This document shows positions 31,807 to 40,842 of a stretch of 64,000 nt of DNA, in pieces. Numbering within the stretch: the first letter of the stretch is position 1; each line of letters opens with the position of its first letter. The notes beneath the pieces are model-generated. The model had not been told where the DNA came from. It saw nothing but the letters and a program-made list of their open reading frames with translations, and did no database searches. Where the stretch lies: positions 79,034-143,033 of the IMG/VR virus record IMGVR_UViG_3300037245_000806. One strand, 5' to 3'. The stretch is from a virus. Both the position numbers and the translations under genes were made by a program.

Positions 31807-33752
31807 TTGGCTTCGTCCTTCCCCGTGTCTTCGTCCTTCTCAGCGTCTTCGTCCTCGTTGATCGGAGGCGCAACCTTGAGCGCCGCCATGTCCTCCTTGA
31901 GCAACTTCGCTTCCTTGTCGTCCTCGTAATCGTCTTCCAACAACTTCCCGGCGACAACAGGAGGCAGAATGCTCGGGTCGGTCTGCTGGAACGCACGACG
32001 CACCAACATGCTAACCTGCGCGTCCTTAGCGTCTGCCTCGTCAGCTGCCTCGTTGACTTCGTCTTCGTAGTAGTACGCTAGGTCGCCAACAACCTTCCGA
32101 AGCTCAGGGCTGCGGTGCATCATCTTGGCGATCTCAAGCTGCTCATTCGGGCTGACCGAAGTGAACCCGGTTGGCGTCATGTCCTCCATGATTGCGTTAC
32201 GCGCGTCTGGGTTCATGGCCAACAGCGTACCCCTGACGCGGGGTGACAGGTTCTCCATACCTCCGAAGCCTTCACCACCACCACCAGCAGCAGCAGCGGC
32301 AGGCTCGACCGGCGTCTTGGAAATAAGCTTCAGCACAAGGTCTTCAGGAAGCTTCGCGTAGTTCAGGAGAATGTAAATCGCCCACACCTTCGGGTCCAAC
32401 TGCATGTCGGCGGCGAGTCTGCTCATCGACTCCACGATCTGGTACCGCAGCTGGACGAGTTCAAGCCGCTCCCACTCGTCCAAGTACGATATCGGCGACA
32501 TCTGTACAAGGAATTCCTTGTCAGGCTGATGGAAGTCATAGGTGTCATCGTTGGGCTCAGTCGGGAGCAACGTGTAGTGTATTTCTAGCGTCTGCCTGAT
32601 CCCATATATCGTTGACCGCTGAAGACGCTTCGCACTGCGCGCGAACCGCACGTCCTGCTGGACAAGCGTTGCCTTCGCGTTGATCTCGCCCTCGAAGCCG
32701 AAGTACGCCTTGGGCACCTTGGCGGTACCGAAGAACTTGTCGCGGAAGTGTTCGAGGTCGTACAACTCGCCCATATTACCCGCGCCGGAAAGCGTCTCGA
32801 TACGCGTGTTGTTATTCGGGCGCATCGCCACGAAGACATCTTCCAGCGGCGTCAGAGGATTATACTGCTTCTTGTAGTTGGGGCTCGACGGATCAATGAA
32901 CTCAAGCTTCCTGAACCGCTTCCGCCAACTGTTGAGGTACGAAACAGCGTCGTGCTCCTCCATATTCCCGACGTCAACCATCACAAGATTGCGGTCCGGT
33001 GCGCGCCGCATCCGGTACATGAGCACACTGTCCTCGGCGAGGGTGAGTTGCCGCCACGGTCGGAATAGAGCGTCCAGTATCGCGGTGCCGTATCCGGCCT
33101 CCTCGTACTTGCCTAGCAACCGGAAGTGTACGTAGTCCCACGGCCACGAAACCTTCCGCTTCTTCTGCCGATACTTCTGGCCGTCTTCCCTGAAGCCGAT
33201 CAAGCGGCCATACTTATCTTCAAGTCGATGCACCTTGCTAGACGATGCCACCTTCCAGCCGAGCACACCCTTGCCTGTCTGATAGATCAACCGCTGGAAT
33301 GCGTCACCGAGCTTGCCTGTCCGACGCGTTATGAACTGGACCCGGTCTTCCATCTGCGTGTTACGCAGGCACTCGTTACCGGCAGTGATCATGGCCTTCG
33401 ACTTGGATTCGATCCACACGGAAACACCACGGTCGTAATCACGCTGGGTGGCTTCTTCCGCGTACACGTCGAGGATAGCTGAGACGAGACCGAACGTATC
33501 CATCTCTGAAAAGATGCGATACCGCTCCTTGCGATCACGCGCGATGCTGAGGTAGTTGGTATACCATTCCTGCGACTGCTCCGCGAGGGCGGCAGCTTCG
33601 TCACCATCGCCGGTAACAGTCACCGGGTGCGAGTGGCGTCCAAACAATCCAGTGAGTCGCCAAAACCACCCAACTTGGTGGGGGTCGGCCAAGCGCTGCT
33701 CACCGGAGTAACTCGGCACAGGCTTCTTTACTTGATCCTGAAGACCGGGCAC
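31803..33752 (-). CDS. Portal protein (T4 gp20-like)
   Basis: 649 residues, directly downstream of the large terminase. Typical portal features are the DxFGLVSAILDVYAEEATQRD start, the WDYVHFR segment, SVLMYRMRRAPDRNLVMVDVG and the FRDKFFGTAKVPKAYFGFE segment that matches the conserved core of T4-type portals. The C-terminal about 100 residues are acidic with a Gly/Ala-rich linker (PAAAAAGGGGEGFGG). The dodecameric portal is the DNA gate and the nucleation point of the head. Confidence 0.88.
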   Translation of the reverse strand: MPGLQDQVKKPVPSYSGEQRLADPHQVGWFWRLTGLFGRHSHPVTVTGDGDEAAALAEQSQEWYTNYLSIARDRKERYRIFSEMDTFGLVSAILDVYAEEATQRDYDRGVSVWIESKSKAMITAGNECLRNTQMEDRVQFITRRTGKLGDAFQRLIYQTGKGVLGWKVASSSKVHRLEDKYGRLIGFREDGQKYRQKKRKVSWPWDYVHFRLLGKYEEAGYGTAILDALFRPWRQLTLAEDSVLMYRMRRAPDRNLVMVDVGNMEEHDAVSYLNSWRKRFRKLEFIDPSSPNYKKQYNPLTPLEDVFVAMRPNNNTRIETLSGAGNMGELYDLEHFRDKFFGTAKVPKAYFGFEGEINAKATLVQQDVRFARSAKRLQRSTIYGIRQTLEIHYTLLPTEPNDDTYDFHQPDKEFLVQMSPISYLDEWERLELVQLRYQIVESMSRLAADMQLDPKVWAIYILLNYAKLPEDLVLKLISKTPVEPAAAAAGGGGEGFGGMENLSPRVRGTLLAMNPDARNAIMEDMTPTGFTSVSPNEQLEIAKMMHRSPELRKVVGDLAYYYEDEVNEAADEADAKDAQVSMLVRRAFQQTDPSILPPVVAGKLLEDDYEDDKEAKLLKEDMAALKVAPPINEDEDAEKDEDTGKDEAK

Positions 33753-33785
33753 TGGCTTGTCCTTCCTCGTAGTTCACAATCGCGG

Positions 33786-33814
33786 AGTATAAGGCACGAC
33801 ATGAACTCAGTCCA
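33786..33814 (-). promoter_or_regulatory. Promoter P9 for the portal gene
   Basis: Coding strand TGGACT (33809-33814), 17-bp spacer, TATACT (33786-33791); the ATG is at 33752. The -10 box is good and the -35 box weak. It lies in the 69-base spacer after the terminase gene. It lacks the conserved A-tract. Confidence 0.5.
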
Positions 33815-33821
33815 GCAAAAT

Positions 33822-35909
33822 TCAGTCGTCCATGGTCAAATTCGCCACGTCAACTCTAACGCCGCCGATCTCCCGCACAGCACGCTTGGCCTGCGCATGC
33901 AAGTCAACGCCGCTGTCCGGGTCAACGATCTGCCGTATGATCTTGTCGTCAATGTCCTCAATGTCCACCAGCGTGGCCCCGGCGATAGCGCGGTCGTCGG
34001 TCATGCACGCGTACACAACGCCAGCCACAGCATCACTGACATCCTTGGTACCTTTGCCACCATGCGTTGCTCGCGTCGGGTGATCGACCTTCTGCTTCTT
34101 GGCGTTCCGCTCTAGGTCAAGCAACTCACGGATATAGGGCTCGTAGCTGTACATGGCAATACGACGATCAAAGTGTGCGGCGCGAAGACTGAGGTACGGT
34201 TCGTCTGACTTGTCAACAGACTGAAGCTTCGCGTCGTAACCAGCCTTCCGCAGAAGCTGCTTGCAGTCGGCACTCTGAAAACCGTCGAAGGTTATCATGG
34301 TCAGCGGGTACAGTTTGGCGATGTAGTACACAAACGACCTGATCTTCTCCAAGTCGATTTCGGAGCCGGGTGGAGGATTGATCCTGAGCATGAAGTCGAT
34401 GATGATAAACGGGTATTCGGATACAGACCGCGTACCGTCAGGCTTCATCTTCTCCTTGCGAATGAGCCCACTCACGTGCCCCATCGCAATACCGGCGCAG
34501 TCGCCTGAGAGCGAGAGGTCAATGTGCATGAACCTCGCGGCCATGGGGTTCAAGCGCGGGGTCCAATTTGACTCGCTGATACGACACGCGATGTTCACGA
34601 CGAAAAACTCGTCAAGCATGATATCGTCTTGGTAGTCGATCATGGCCTCATGCTTGGTGAACGGATGTATGAGCGAATCGCGAACAGCATCGAATATAGA
34701 CTGCCTGTCGCGCACCAGCGGCGAGATGTTGAACGTTGCCACACCGGCTATGTCCCGCAGGTTCTGGTCAACGTCTTCGTCAAACACGGAACGGAAGTCA
34801 CCGGGGATGCCGCCAATTATCTTCGCGCCAGCCCGTGGCTCCTCGTCGTCATCAAGAATACGACTCTGAGAAACACGGTCCCCAACCTGAACACGGAAAG
34901 GCGGAAGCTTGAACTTCGACTTCGCCTTGACCTCCCACAGAGCGTAGTCTGATACAAACGTATGCGGCGAGTCCTGCACCTTCTTGAGCCGCGTCTCAAG
35001 GAAACTCGTCTGCGCGTTCCTCGACGACATCAACAGCATGATGCCGGGTATAGCCCCGCCGGGACGCAGGAAGCGTGACGTGATTCTTGAGTGTGTCGCG
35101 TTGTACAGTTCGTATGCCTGCCCGGCGATGATACCACGCTCGTTATCGCGCTTCTCACGCATGAAGTTGACTTCGTCCATGCTGAACGCGAACAGGTCAA
35201 GGCCAAGCGCGTGGAGTTCCTGCGACCCCGGTATGACTTGGAGATTCTGCCCGCCGGGCTTGAAGTCGATCTTGGAATCAATCTTCATGGAACGGGGGAA
35301 CTCTTTGCGAAAGTACGGACTCGTGTCGATCCAGCCGCGCAGCTTGAAGTACCCCGTGTCCGCGACCTGTCGCTTCGTGATTGAGTAGATACCGAAGATC
35401 AGAAGCGAGCCGGGCAAGAGCCCGTAGTAGCGCGCTGGGTCGCGAAGACAAGACATACGCTGAAGCAGGTACCCCAGCGCGGTCATGGCGAGCGTGGTTT
35501 TCCCAATCCCGATAGCCCCGGTGATTATCCACTCAAATATCTTGCTGCCGGGCTTGAACACCTCGTTCAGGTCTTCAACCCACCTCGGGTGCAAGTCCTT
35601 GCATATGAGCCCGAAGTAATGGTCGTCATTGATGAACGTATGGATATCCACGGGCTTCCTGCGGTAGTCAACCTCCCACAGAGTATCGTGTACGATGTTA
35701 TTGCTCTTGTCCTCGATGATAGCTTCGGAGAGCCACGCCAAGACGATCTTACGCTCATGCGTGCTCAAGCCGTCGAAGGTTTCGCGGTCGGTGTGAATAG
35801 CCTCTTCGGCTATACGTGTGAAGAGCCGCTCGGACTCGTCACCTAGACACGACTTGGGGAGCTTGAGTAGTGTCCCCGGCTTGCGTGCTTTAGGTCGCTT
35901 CTTCGCCAT
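33822..35909 (-). CDS. terL: Terminase large subunit
   Basis: 695 residues. The ATPase domain has Walker A GAIGIGKTT (residues 131-139) and Walker B LFAFSMDE (239-246). The nuclease domain starts at MHIDLSLSGDCAGIAMG (about 461-477), continues with MITFDGFQSADC and ends near GTKDVSDAVAG, the usual three acidic positions of the RNase H-like terminase nuclease. It cuts and translocates genomic DNA into the prohead with the portal. It is longer than average and has a short basic N-terminus (MAKKRPKARKPG). Confidence 0.95.
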   Translation of the reverse strand: MAKKRPKARKPGTLLKLPKSCLGDESERLFTRIAEEAIHTDRETFDGLSTHERKIVLAWLSEAIIEDKSNNIVHDTLWEVDYRRKPVDIHTFINDDHYFGLICKDLHPRWVEDLNEVFKPGSKIFEWIITGAIGIGKTTLAMTALGYLLQRMSCLRDPARYYGLLPGSLLIFGIYSITKRQVADTGYFKLRGWIDTSPYFRKEFPRSMKIDSKIDFKPGGQNLQVIPGSQELHALGLDLFAFSMDEVNFMREKRDNERGIIAGQAYELYNATHSRITSRFLRPGGAIPGIMLLMSSRNAQTSFLETRLKKVQDSPHTFVSDYALWEVKAKSKFKLPPFRVQVGDRVSQSRILDDDEEPRAGAKIIGGIPGDFRSVFDEDVDQNLRDIAGVATFNISPLVRDRQSIFDAVRDSLIHPFTKHEAMIDYQDDIMLDEFFVVNIACRISESNWTPRLNPMAARFMHIDLSLSGDCAGIAMGHVSGLIRKEKMKPDGTRSVSEYPFIIIDFMLRINPPPGSEIDLEKIRSFVYYIAKLYPLTMITFDGFQSADCKQLLRKAGYDAKLQSVDKSDEPYLSLRAAHFDRRIAMYSYEPYIRELLDLERNAKKQKVDHPTRATHGGKGTKDVSDAVAGVVYACMTDDRAIAGATLVDIEDIDDKIIRQIVDPDSGVDLHAQAKRAVREIGGVRVDVANLTMDD

Positions 35910-35910
35910 A

Positions 35911-36606
35911 TCACGTTGCCGCCTTGGCCTTCTTCTTCACGCGCTTCTTCTTCTTCACGTGCGTCTTCTTCTTCTTCTTCTTCTTCGCACCGGACGGGAG
36001 GGCCTTGGCTGCCCGCTCCTTCATTGCCGGGAGCTTCTTCGACAGGATATCAATGGCGGTTCGACACCGCTCGCGCGACAGAGCCTTCTCCTCTTCAGTC
36101 TCGTGCGTGGGGTCATCTTCAATCTGAATCTTGACCTCCTCGGCTGAAGCGAAGGTCAAGTTCACGTTGACAGCCGCGCGATCTGAAATCTGAACCCCGC
36201 CCTTGCCCTCGGCAGTCACGCCTATGCGATCCAGTATTTCCTTCGCGGCAGATACCTGTGTCGTAGTAGGGCCGGTCTCCATGAGAACCGGCTTCCCAGA
36301 AACATCGTTGAGGATATGGCCATTCTTGTCGCGGGCATAGATAGGACCGGCCAACGCAGCTGCCAAGACAGACGTAGCGCCGGTACCGAAGCGACCGAGC
36401 TGGCGCTTCAGCCCGTACTTCATGCGGGCGGCTAGACCTTCAGCATCCCTGAACGACTTGACAAGCTCTTCTGCTTCAAGCTTCACATCCGGGCGAGCAA
36501 AGAACTTCTCAATCTGGTCGCCATTCCAACCCTCCTCGAAAAGCGCAGAAGGGCCACGCATGAACGCCGTCTCGATAGATGTACGCTCAGTGGCATTCAA
36601 AGGCAC
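35911..36606 (-). CDS. Probable terminase small subunit with Lys-rich tail
   Basis: 231 residues from GTG 36606 with AAGGGG upstream. It sits one base before terL. A helical N-terminus with EEGWNGDQIEKFFARPDV (HTH-like), the QVSAAKEILDRIGV motif near residue 120 and a coiled C-terminal part resemble small terminase subunits, which recognise the pac or cos site. The last about 30 residues are almost pure Lys/Arg (KKKKKKKTHVKKKKRVKKK). The assignment rests mainly on position and these features. Confidence 0.7.
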   Translation of the reverse strand: MPLNATERTSIETAFMRGPSALFEEGWNGDQIEKFFARPDVKLEAEELVKSFRDAEGLAARMKYGLKRQLGRFGTGATSVLAAALAGPIYARDKNGHILNDVSGKPVLMETGPTTTQVSAAKEILDRIGVTAEGKGGVQISDRAAVNVNLTFASAEEVKIQIEDDPTHETEEEKALSRERCRTAIDILSKKLPAMKERAAKALPSGAKKKKKKKTHVKKKKRVKKKAKAAT

Positions 36607-36617
36607 GGGCTACCCCT

Positions 36618-36630
36618 TGACACAGTGTTA
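36618..36630. promoter_or_regulatory. 13-bp palindromic repeat, copy 6
   Basis: TGACACAGTGTTA in the 21-base junction between the HU-like gene and the small terminase gene. On the coding strand its TAA is the stop of the HU-like ORF, and the GTG start of the terminase gene follows 11 bases later. It could gate the packaging operon. Confidence 0.75.
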
Positions 36631-37050
36631 CGCGCTCTTACTGCGAAGGGCGCTCTTGAGGCTGGGGGAAAGCACGAACCGCACGTGCTTCCGCCGTGGT
36701 GTATCCTGCATCTCGCCGGTCTCCGGGTGACGGTACCGCGTTGGCTTCTTCATGAACGGCTCCAACGTTCCGATATTCGTCAGCGCAACCGGCTTGCCCT
36801 TACGTAGTGTGCCCCGTATCTTGTCCAGAATCAAGGCCCACAAAGACTGCGCCTCGTCACCGTCGAGCTTGAGCTTCTTGCTGAGGTATATCTCCATCCC
36901 GCGCCGGGTCAGCTTACCGCGTTTACTAAAGCCCTCACCCTTCGCTTTGGCACTGCCAGCAGATTTTCCACCGCGCTTACCACCACGCGCTCCCCGCTTG
37001 GTCGCTCCACTCGCAACAGCGGTCCGTGTTCTGGTTTTAGTGTCAGACAT
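36628..37050 (-). CDS. HU/IHF-like DNA-binding protein with basic N-terminal tail
   Basis: 140 residues from ATG 37050 (AAGGAG 8 bases upstream). Residues 47-137 fit HU/IHF: LTRRGMEIYLSKKLKLDGDE, RGTLRKGKPVALTNIGTLEPF and RYRHPETGEMQDTPRRKHVR, the last being the DNA-clasping arm with the usual RNPxTG position as RHPETG. Residues 1-46 are a Lys/Arg/Gly-rich tail (KRGARGGKRGGKSAG). The tail region overlaps the 3' end of the nuclease gene in another frame over about 140 bases. The protein probably bends or compacts phage DNA. Confidence 0.85.
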   Translation of the reverse strand: MSDTKTRTRTAVASGATKRGARGGKRGGKSAGSAKAKGEGFSKRGKLTRRGMEIYLSKKLKLDGDEAQSLWALILDKIRGTLRKGKPVALTNIGTLEPFMKKPTRYRHPETGEMQDTPRRKHVRFVLSPSLKSALRSKSA

Positions 37051-37454
37051 TGTGCGGTCTCCTTATCCACGACCACGTAGACCCGGCGGTGCGGTCTCGT
37101 GAAAAACATCAGCGGCGTGGCGGCCACTTTTGCAGCTTGCTTCTTGCACTGGTCCCACCAGCCCCACGGGGGCCACTTCGGGTTCATCAGGATGCCATCG
37201 AGTTCCCAACCCTTTTGACTCTTACACTCGACACAGAAGGGACAGACAATCCCCATCGCAGCCGTGTGTAGTATATCACCCTGCCCGTTCCAGTGACCCA
37301 CCAGAGGCATGCGGTCAGTCGAAGCCCGCCGGAACGGCAAGTCAAACACCGTGAACTGCTTCGTGTCAACGTACTCGTCAGACACGAGCCACACCGACAA
37401 GAGTCGGCAGACCTTGTTCTCGAAGAGGTTACCCTTTATTCGACCGTCTACCAT
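36909..37454 (-). CDS. PDDEXK-type nuclease candidate (resolvase-like)
   Basis: 181 residues from ATG 37454 with AAGGA upstream, downstream of promoter P7. The pattern KGNLFENKVCRLLSVW, then GQGDILH...VECKSQKGWELDGI and WDQCKKQA..P.MFFTRPHRR fits a PD-(D/E)XK fold: Glu in helix 1, the D of GDI and the E-x-K of VECKSQ. Small phage nucleases of this kind resolve branched DNA. C-terminal overlap with the HU-like gene is unusually long, about 140 bases. Confidence 0.7.
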   Translation of the reverse strand: MVDGRIKGNLFENKVCRLLSVWLVSDEYVDTKQFTVFDLPFRRASTDRMPLVGHWNGQGDILHTAAMGIVCPFCVECKSQKGWELDGILMNPKWPPWGWWDQCKKQAAKVAATPLMFFTRPHRRVYVVVDKETAQCLTLKPEHGPLLRVERPSGERVVVSAVENLLAVPKRRVRALVNAVS

Positions 37455-37472
37455 GTGTAGTTCCTTACACAC

Positions 37473-37502
37473 ACCATACCGCACCCTGTGGTGGTCCGTC
37501 AA
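37473..37502 (-). promoter_or_regulatory. Promoter P7
   Basis: Coding strand TTGACG (37497-37502), 18-bp spacer, TATGGT (37473-37478), preceded by CAACAAAAAATCAC. The next gene starts at 37454. It follows a hairpin after the SbcC-like gene. Confidence 0.75.
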
Positions 37503-37524
37503 GTGATTTTTTGTTGTATGACGC

Positions 37525-37544
37525 GGAAAATTAGGGGGGCTAAT
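37525..37544 (-). terminator. Possible weak terminator after the SbcC-like gene
   Basis: Coding strand ATTAG-CCCCC-CTAAT followed by TTTCC. The stem is only 5 bp and AT-rich, but it lies between the end of the SbcC-like gene (37555) and promoter P7. Confidence 0.4.
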
Positions 37545-37554
37545 CTGTGTAGGA

Positions 37555-39564
37555 TCAGCGTTTAGAGGCCTTCTGCGGCTTCTTCTTTCTCTTCACCTTC
37601 TTGGTCACCTTCTTGACCACCTTCTTCTTCGCCTTCTTCGTCACGCCTTTGCGCTTCACGCCAAGATTCTTCGTGACGCCCTTCGCCGCACCCTCAATAA
37701 TGGCACGACCCTCCTTGTGGCACACGAGCACAACCCGGTCAGCTACGGGCTTAATCCTTTTGTCGTGCGTAATGAGCGACACGGGACATACGGCGGCGAT
37801 ACCCTGCAAAAGCTCGCAGATGGTATCGGCCCCCGCCGGGTCAAGGCCGTCAAATATCTCGTCCATGAACAACTGCGAGAAGGCGCGCACTTGTCGTGTA
37901 GACACAAGCTCCCTGAAAGCAAGGAGGAGCGACAGGTCCATGCGCTTCTTCTGACCACGTGAAGCACCGGCATAGCTCTCGGTACACTGCGGGATGGAAC
38001 CCTCGACGGTGAGATTCTCCCGCACCACGTCCTTCGTCTTGAGCGCCTTCGTGGCATTCAGCTTAACGACCGCCCCGATCCCAAGAAGCTCCTGCGCATA
38101 CGTAGTCGCCAGCCTGTTGATCTCCGGTATCTCTGCCTCGATCAAGAACGACTTGAGCCCTCGATTGCCAAAACCCTCAACCCAGAACTCTAGATCGTCT
38201 GAACGCTTCTTGACCTCTGCGTACTCTTCGTCAACCGCCTGCAAGGACTCCTCTGCCGACTCCACCGCAGTCGTTAGCTCGGTCACCTGCGTATCGACCC
38301 GCTGCTGTGCCTCCTCCATCTCAGACGCGCGAGCCTCCGCGACCTTCGCGTCATTGTTGGCAGCGTTAAGCTCCTCCTTCACGCCCTCAATCTTAGCGTA
38401 AAGCTCAGCGATTTCCGGGGGCTTCTCGGGGGCCTCGGGCTCGACGAGCTTGCCCTCTTCCTTGTCTATGCCTGCGAGCTTGGTCACACAACACTTAACT
38501 GACTTCTCTGCGACCTCGATCTCCTCGACGTAGCGCTTGCCGCATTCGTCCGCGCGCTTCTTCGCCAGCTTCTGCTCACACTCCGGGCAATTCTTCCCGG
38601 CGAGCTTGTCAAACTTCGCCTTCTTCTTGAGCGCAGCAGACTGCTTGGTCTTCAGCCCCGCGCGCTCCTGCTTGACGCGCATGCGCTTCTGCGACAACGC
38701 CAGCAACGCATCGTCGTACTCCTCGTGCGCTTCGTCGTACTGTACGACTGCCTCGTCATGTGCGGCCACGTTCAGGTCGTGGACATCCGTCAACGTGTCC
38801 CTTTGCTTGACGTGCTTCGTCGCCGTCTTCCGAAGACGCTTCGCCTCCAACCTGAGTCGCTTTGCCTTGAACTCAACATCGTCTTCCTTCTCAGCGGTGA
38901 GGAAGGAGTTCAAAAGCTGTCGCCGCTCCCCGATGGTGCCCTGAAGCCTTGTACGTTGTAGTGTCAAGCGCTCAACATCTTCGGACACTTCAGTCAGCAT
39001 CTTCCGGGCAAGCTTCTCTGCGCTCGAATACAGTTCCAGCCCGAGGATGCGCTCAAGCACCTTCTTCCGGTCGCTGTCGGTTGCTGCGAAGAAGCTCTTG
39101 ATATCCTCGTGAACGCCGAAAGCCACTGAGTTGCAGAAGGACGTGAAGTCCATCCCGACGAGCTTCGCTATCGCCAGCGTCGTGGCACCGTTCGTGCCCC
39201 GCGTCTTGTTCTTGCCGTTGACGTAGAGGAGTACCTTGTCACCGTTCATGGGGTGCTTCCGGTACCTGACGATCTTGATAGCCGCTGGGCCACCGACAAG
39301 GTTGACTTCGACCGAGCAACCGGCCTTCGACGCGAGGTGTATCACCTCGTTACCCTTGTACTTCTCGCGTATACACCGACCGAAGAGCGCCCATGCAGGG
39401 CCGTCGAACAGGAAGGACTTGCCCGCGCCATTCGAGTTGCAACCACGCTTGCCTTCGATGGAGCCCTCAATGACAGTGAGGCCCGGCGTATCGAAGTCAT
39501 GCGTCACATTCTCGAAGGGGCCAAAGTTCTTGTAGTTGACAACGCCTATACGGTATCCGGTCAT
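37555..39564 (-). CDS. SbcC/Rad50-like recombination ATPase (T4 gp46-like)
   Basis: 669 residues. Walker A is SNGAGKS (about 44-50). Two long coiled-coil arms flank a zinc hook NCPECEQ. The ABC signature region is ASRGQKKRMDLS, and Walker B is LFMDEIFDGLD followed by the LITHDKR His loop. This is the SMC-like subunit that, with an Mre11/SbcD nuclease, processes DNA ends for recombination. The C-terminal about 45 residues are Lys/Arg-rich (KKAKKKVVKKVTKKVKRKKK). Its partner is encoded upstream at 41710. Confidence 0.93.
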   Translation of the reverse strand: MTGYRIGVVNYKNFGPFENVTHDFDTPGLTVIEGSIEGKRGCNSNGAGKSFLFDGPAWALFGRCIREKYKGNEVIHLASKAGCSVEVNLVGGPAAIKIVRYRKHPMNGDKVLLYVNGKNKTRGTNGATTLAIAKLVGMDFTSFCNSVAFGVHEDIKSFFAATDSDRKKVLERILGLELYSSAEKLARKMLTEVSEDVERLTLQRTRLQGTIGERRQLLNSFLTAEKEDDVEFKAKRLRLEAKRLRKTATKHVKQRDTLTDVHDLNVAAHDEAVVQYDEAHEEYDDALLALSQKRMRVKQERAGLKTKQSAALKKKAKFDKLAGKNCPECEQKLAKKRADECGKRYVEEIEVAEKSVKCCVTKLAGIDKEEGKLVEPEAPEKPPEIAELYAKIEGVKEELNAANNDAKVAEARASEMEEAQQRVDTQVTELTTAVESAEESLQAVDEEYAEVKKRSDDLEFWVEGFGNRGLKSFLIEAEIPEINRLATTYAQELLGIGAVVKLNATKALKTKDVVRENLTVEGSIPQCTESYAGASRGQKKRMDLSLLLAFRELVSTRQVRAFSQLFMDEIFDGLDPAGADTICELLQGIAAVCPVSLITHDKRIKPVADRVVLVCHKEGRAIIEGAAKGVTKNLGVKRKGVTKKAKKKVVKKVTKKVKRKKKPQKASKR

Positions 39565-39701
39565 CGCTTACTCCCAAAGTTGATCCTGAGCCCAAGCCAA
39601 AAGAACGGTTGCAGGTACAGGTGCTTGTGCCGCCGGTCGTAGTAATACCCGAACCAGCCATCGTACCACGCCACGTACAGCTTGAAGCGCCAGAGCTTCA
39701 T
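39561..39701 (-). CDS. Small aromatic-rich protein, 46 aa
   Basis: An ORF of 46 residues: MKLWRFKLYVAWYDGWFGYY, then DRRHKHLYLQPFFWLGL. It is unusually rich in Trp, Tyr and Phe. Its ATG overlaps the TGA of the NUDIX gene and its TGA overlaps the ATG of the SbcC-like gene, so it lies neatly in a translationally coupled row. Similar tiny aromatic proteins occur in phages, but I cannot name a family. Confidence 0.65.
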   Translation of the reverse strand: MKLWRFKLYVAWYDGWFGYYYDRRHKHLYLQPFFWLGLRINFGSKR

Positions 39702-40303
39702 CGTTCACTCCGAAGCTTCTTGAAGAAGCCCACCAGCGTGGTGAACATCTCCTGCTCTGGCGGGAGCCTGTTGGGTGCATACCACCCCCACCCGTCGCAC
39801 AGGTCGGGCTCCTCATTCACCGGATTCTGATGCGCCGTGCAGCCCATGAAAATCACCGGCTGGCAGATACCAGCATCCGGGCGAACATCATCCTGCACGT
39901 CAATCACGTGAAGATTGTACAGACGATAAATGCCCGTCTCTTCCCTCACCTCGCGGCGCGCGCATACCCCGATGGACTCACCACGTCGCATGTGCCCGCC
40001 GGGTAGTCCGAAGAGCCCTGACCCTTCAGCATCCTTGCCACGTCGCCCAAGGAGCACCTTGCCCGTGGCCTTGTACTGAATCGCCACAGCCACAATGACA
40101 TCCGGGCGCTCGACTGCGTTGTCGCGCTCGACAAGCGCACGGTCCACCATACGAGTCAGCGCGCCAACAGCGTCCTGCTCCTCCGGGTGACGCTCCAAGA
40201 AGCCCTCAGTCAAGTCGAGTAGTAGCTTGGCCTCCTCGTACTCAGGAGTACCTTCAAGCCGTTCGACTTCTCCCTTGAACCACTCGGACATCTTGCGTTC
40301 CAT
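39698..40303 (-). CDS. NUDIX hydrolase (soluble)
   Basis: 201 residues from ATG 40303 (GGGGG upstream). The NUDIX box starts at GGHMRRGES near residue 120 and ends REVREETGI, matching Gx5Ex7REUxEExGU. An N-terminal helical extension of about 85 residues precedes the domain. It hydrolyses nucleoside diphosphates linked to another moiety; the substrate cannot be predicted. It may clean damaged nucleotides or remove RNA 5' caps. A second, membrane-linked NUDIX protein is encoded at 42702. Confidence 0.9.
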   Translation of the reverse strand: MERKMSEWFKGEVERLEGTPEYEEAKLLLDLTEGFLERHPEEQDAVGALTRMVDRALVERDNAVERPDVIVAVAIQYKATGKVLLGRRGKDAEGSGLFGLPGGHMRRGESIGVCARREVREETGIYRLYNLHVIDVQDDVRPDAGICQPVIFMGCTAHQNPVNEEPDLCDGWGWYAPNRLPPEQEMFTTLVGFFKKLRSER

Positions 40304-40311
40304 CGCGCCCC

Positions 40312-40842
40312 CTAGAAGATATTCGATATGAACCAATCGCGGTCCGCACGCCGCCCAAGGCAGGCCACGGCATTCTGCGCCGTCATCCGTGCCATCTTCT
40401 CGACGAAGGGGCGGTACTGCATACGACCACAGGTGAGCGTGACACTGACCTTGGCAATCCTGCCGTTGGGGTCATCGTGGATGAGGCGCTCCAAGGCGTA
40501 CTCGCGCGCTTGCAGCTTGTCGTACATCTCGTCACGCGAACATATCGAGGCAGCGAACGTGTACACGCCGTCCACCTCACGCATGACAACGCAGACGCCC
40601 CCGTGGCCGTCACGCATCGGGTTGTATATCGACCTGTAGTGGAAGTACCTGACACCCTCGACCGAGTTGACGCTGGCCTTCTTCTTGTCGCGCTCAGCCT
40701 TCCTGCGTGCGTGCTTCGCGTTGAGCACCTTGCGCTTCTCGGCGGTGCGCGCCAGACTTGCGCCCTTCTCAGCAAGCCACTGCGAAAGGGCCACCTCAGC
40801 CGACAGACTGCGCCAAGCCTTACTCTGGTCTTCGGACGTCAT
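40312..40842 (-). CDS. Hypothetical basic protein, 176 aa
   Basis: 176 residues. Residues 1-60 are helical and charged, ending in a Lys/Arg-rich run (NAKHARRKAERDKKKA). Residues 65-176 form a compact alpha/beta domain (VRYFHYRSIYNPMRDG, VCVVMREVDGVYTFAAS, KVSVTLTCGRMQYRPFV). No family is recognised. It overlaps the upstream gene by 4 bases (ATGA) in the SbcD operon. Confidence 0.75.
   Translation of the reverse strand: MTSEDQSKAWRSLSAEVALSQWLAEKGASLARTAEKRKVLNAKHARRKAERDKKKASVNSVEGVRYFHYRSIYNPMRDGHGGVCVVMREVDGVYTFAASICSRDEMYDKLQAREYALERLIHDDPNGRIAKVSVTLTCGRMQYRPFVEKMARMTAQNAVACLGRRADRDWFISNIF

Noticed and set aside
35911-36000. Frameshift in the poly-Lys end of the small terminase gene
   Set aside because: The AAG run is in frame and ends in a normal stop just before terL; similar tails occur in many genes here.
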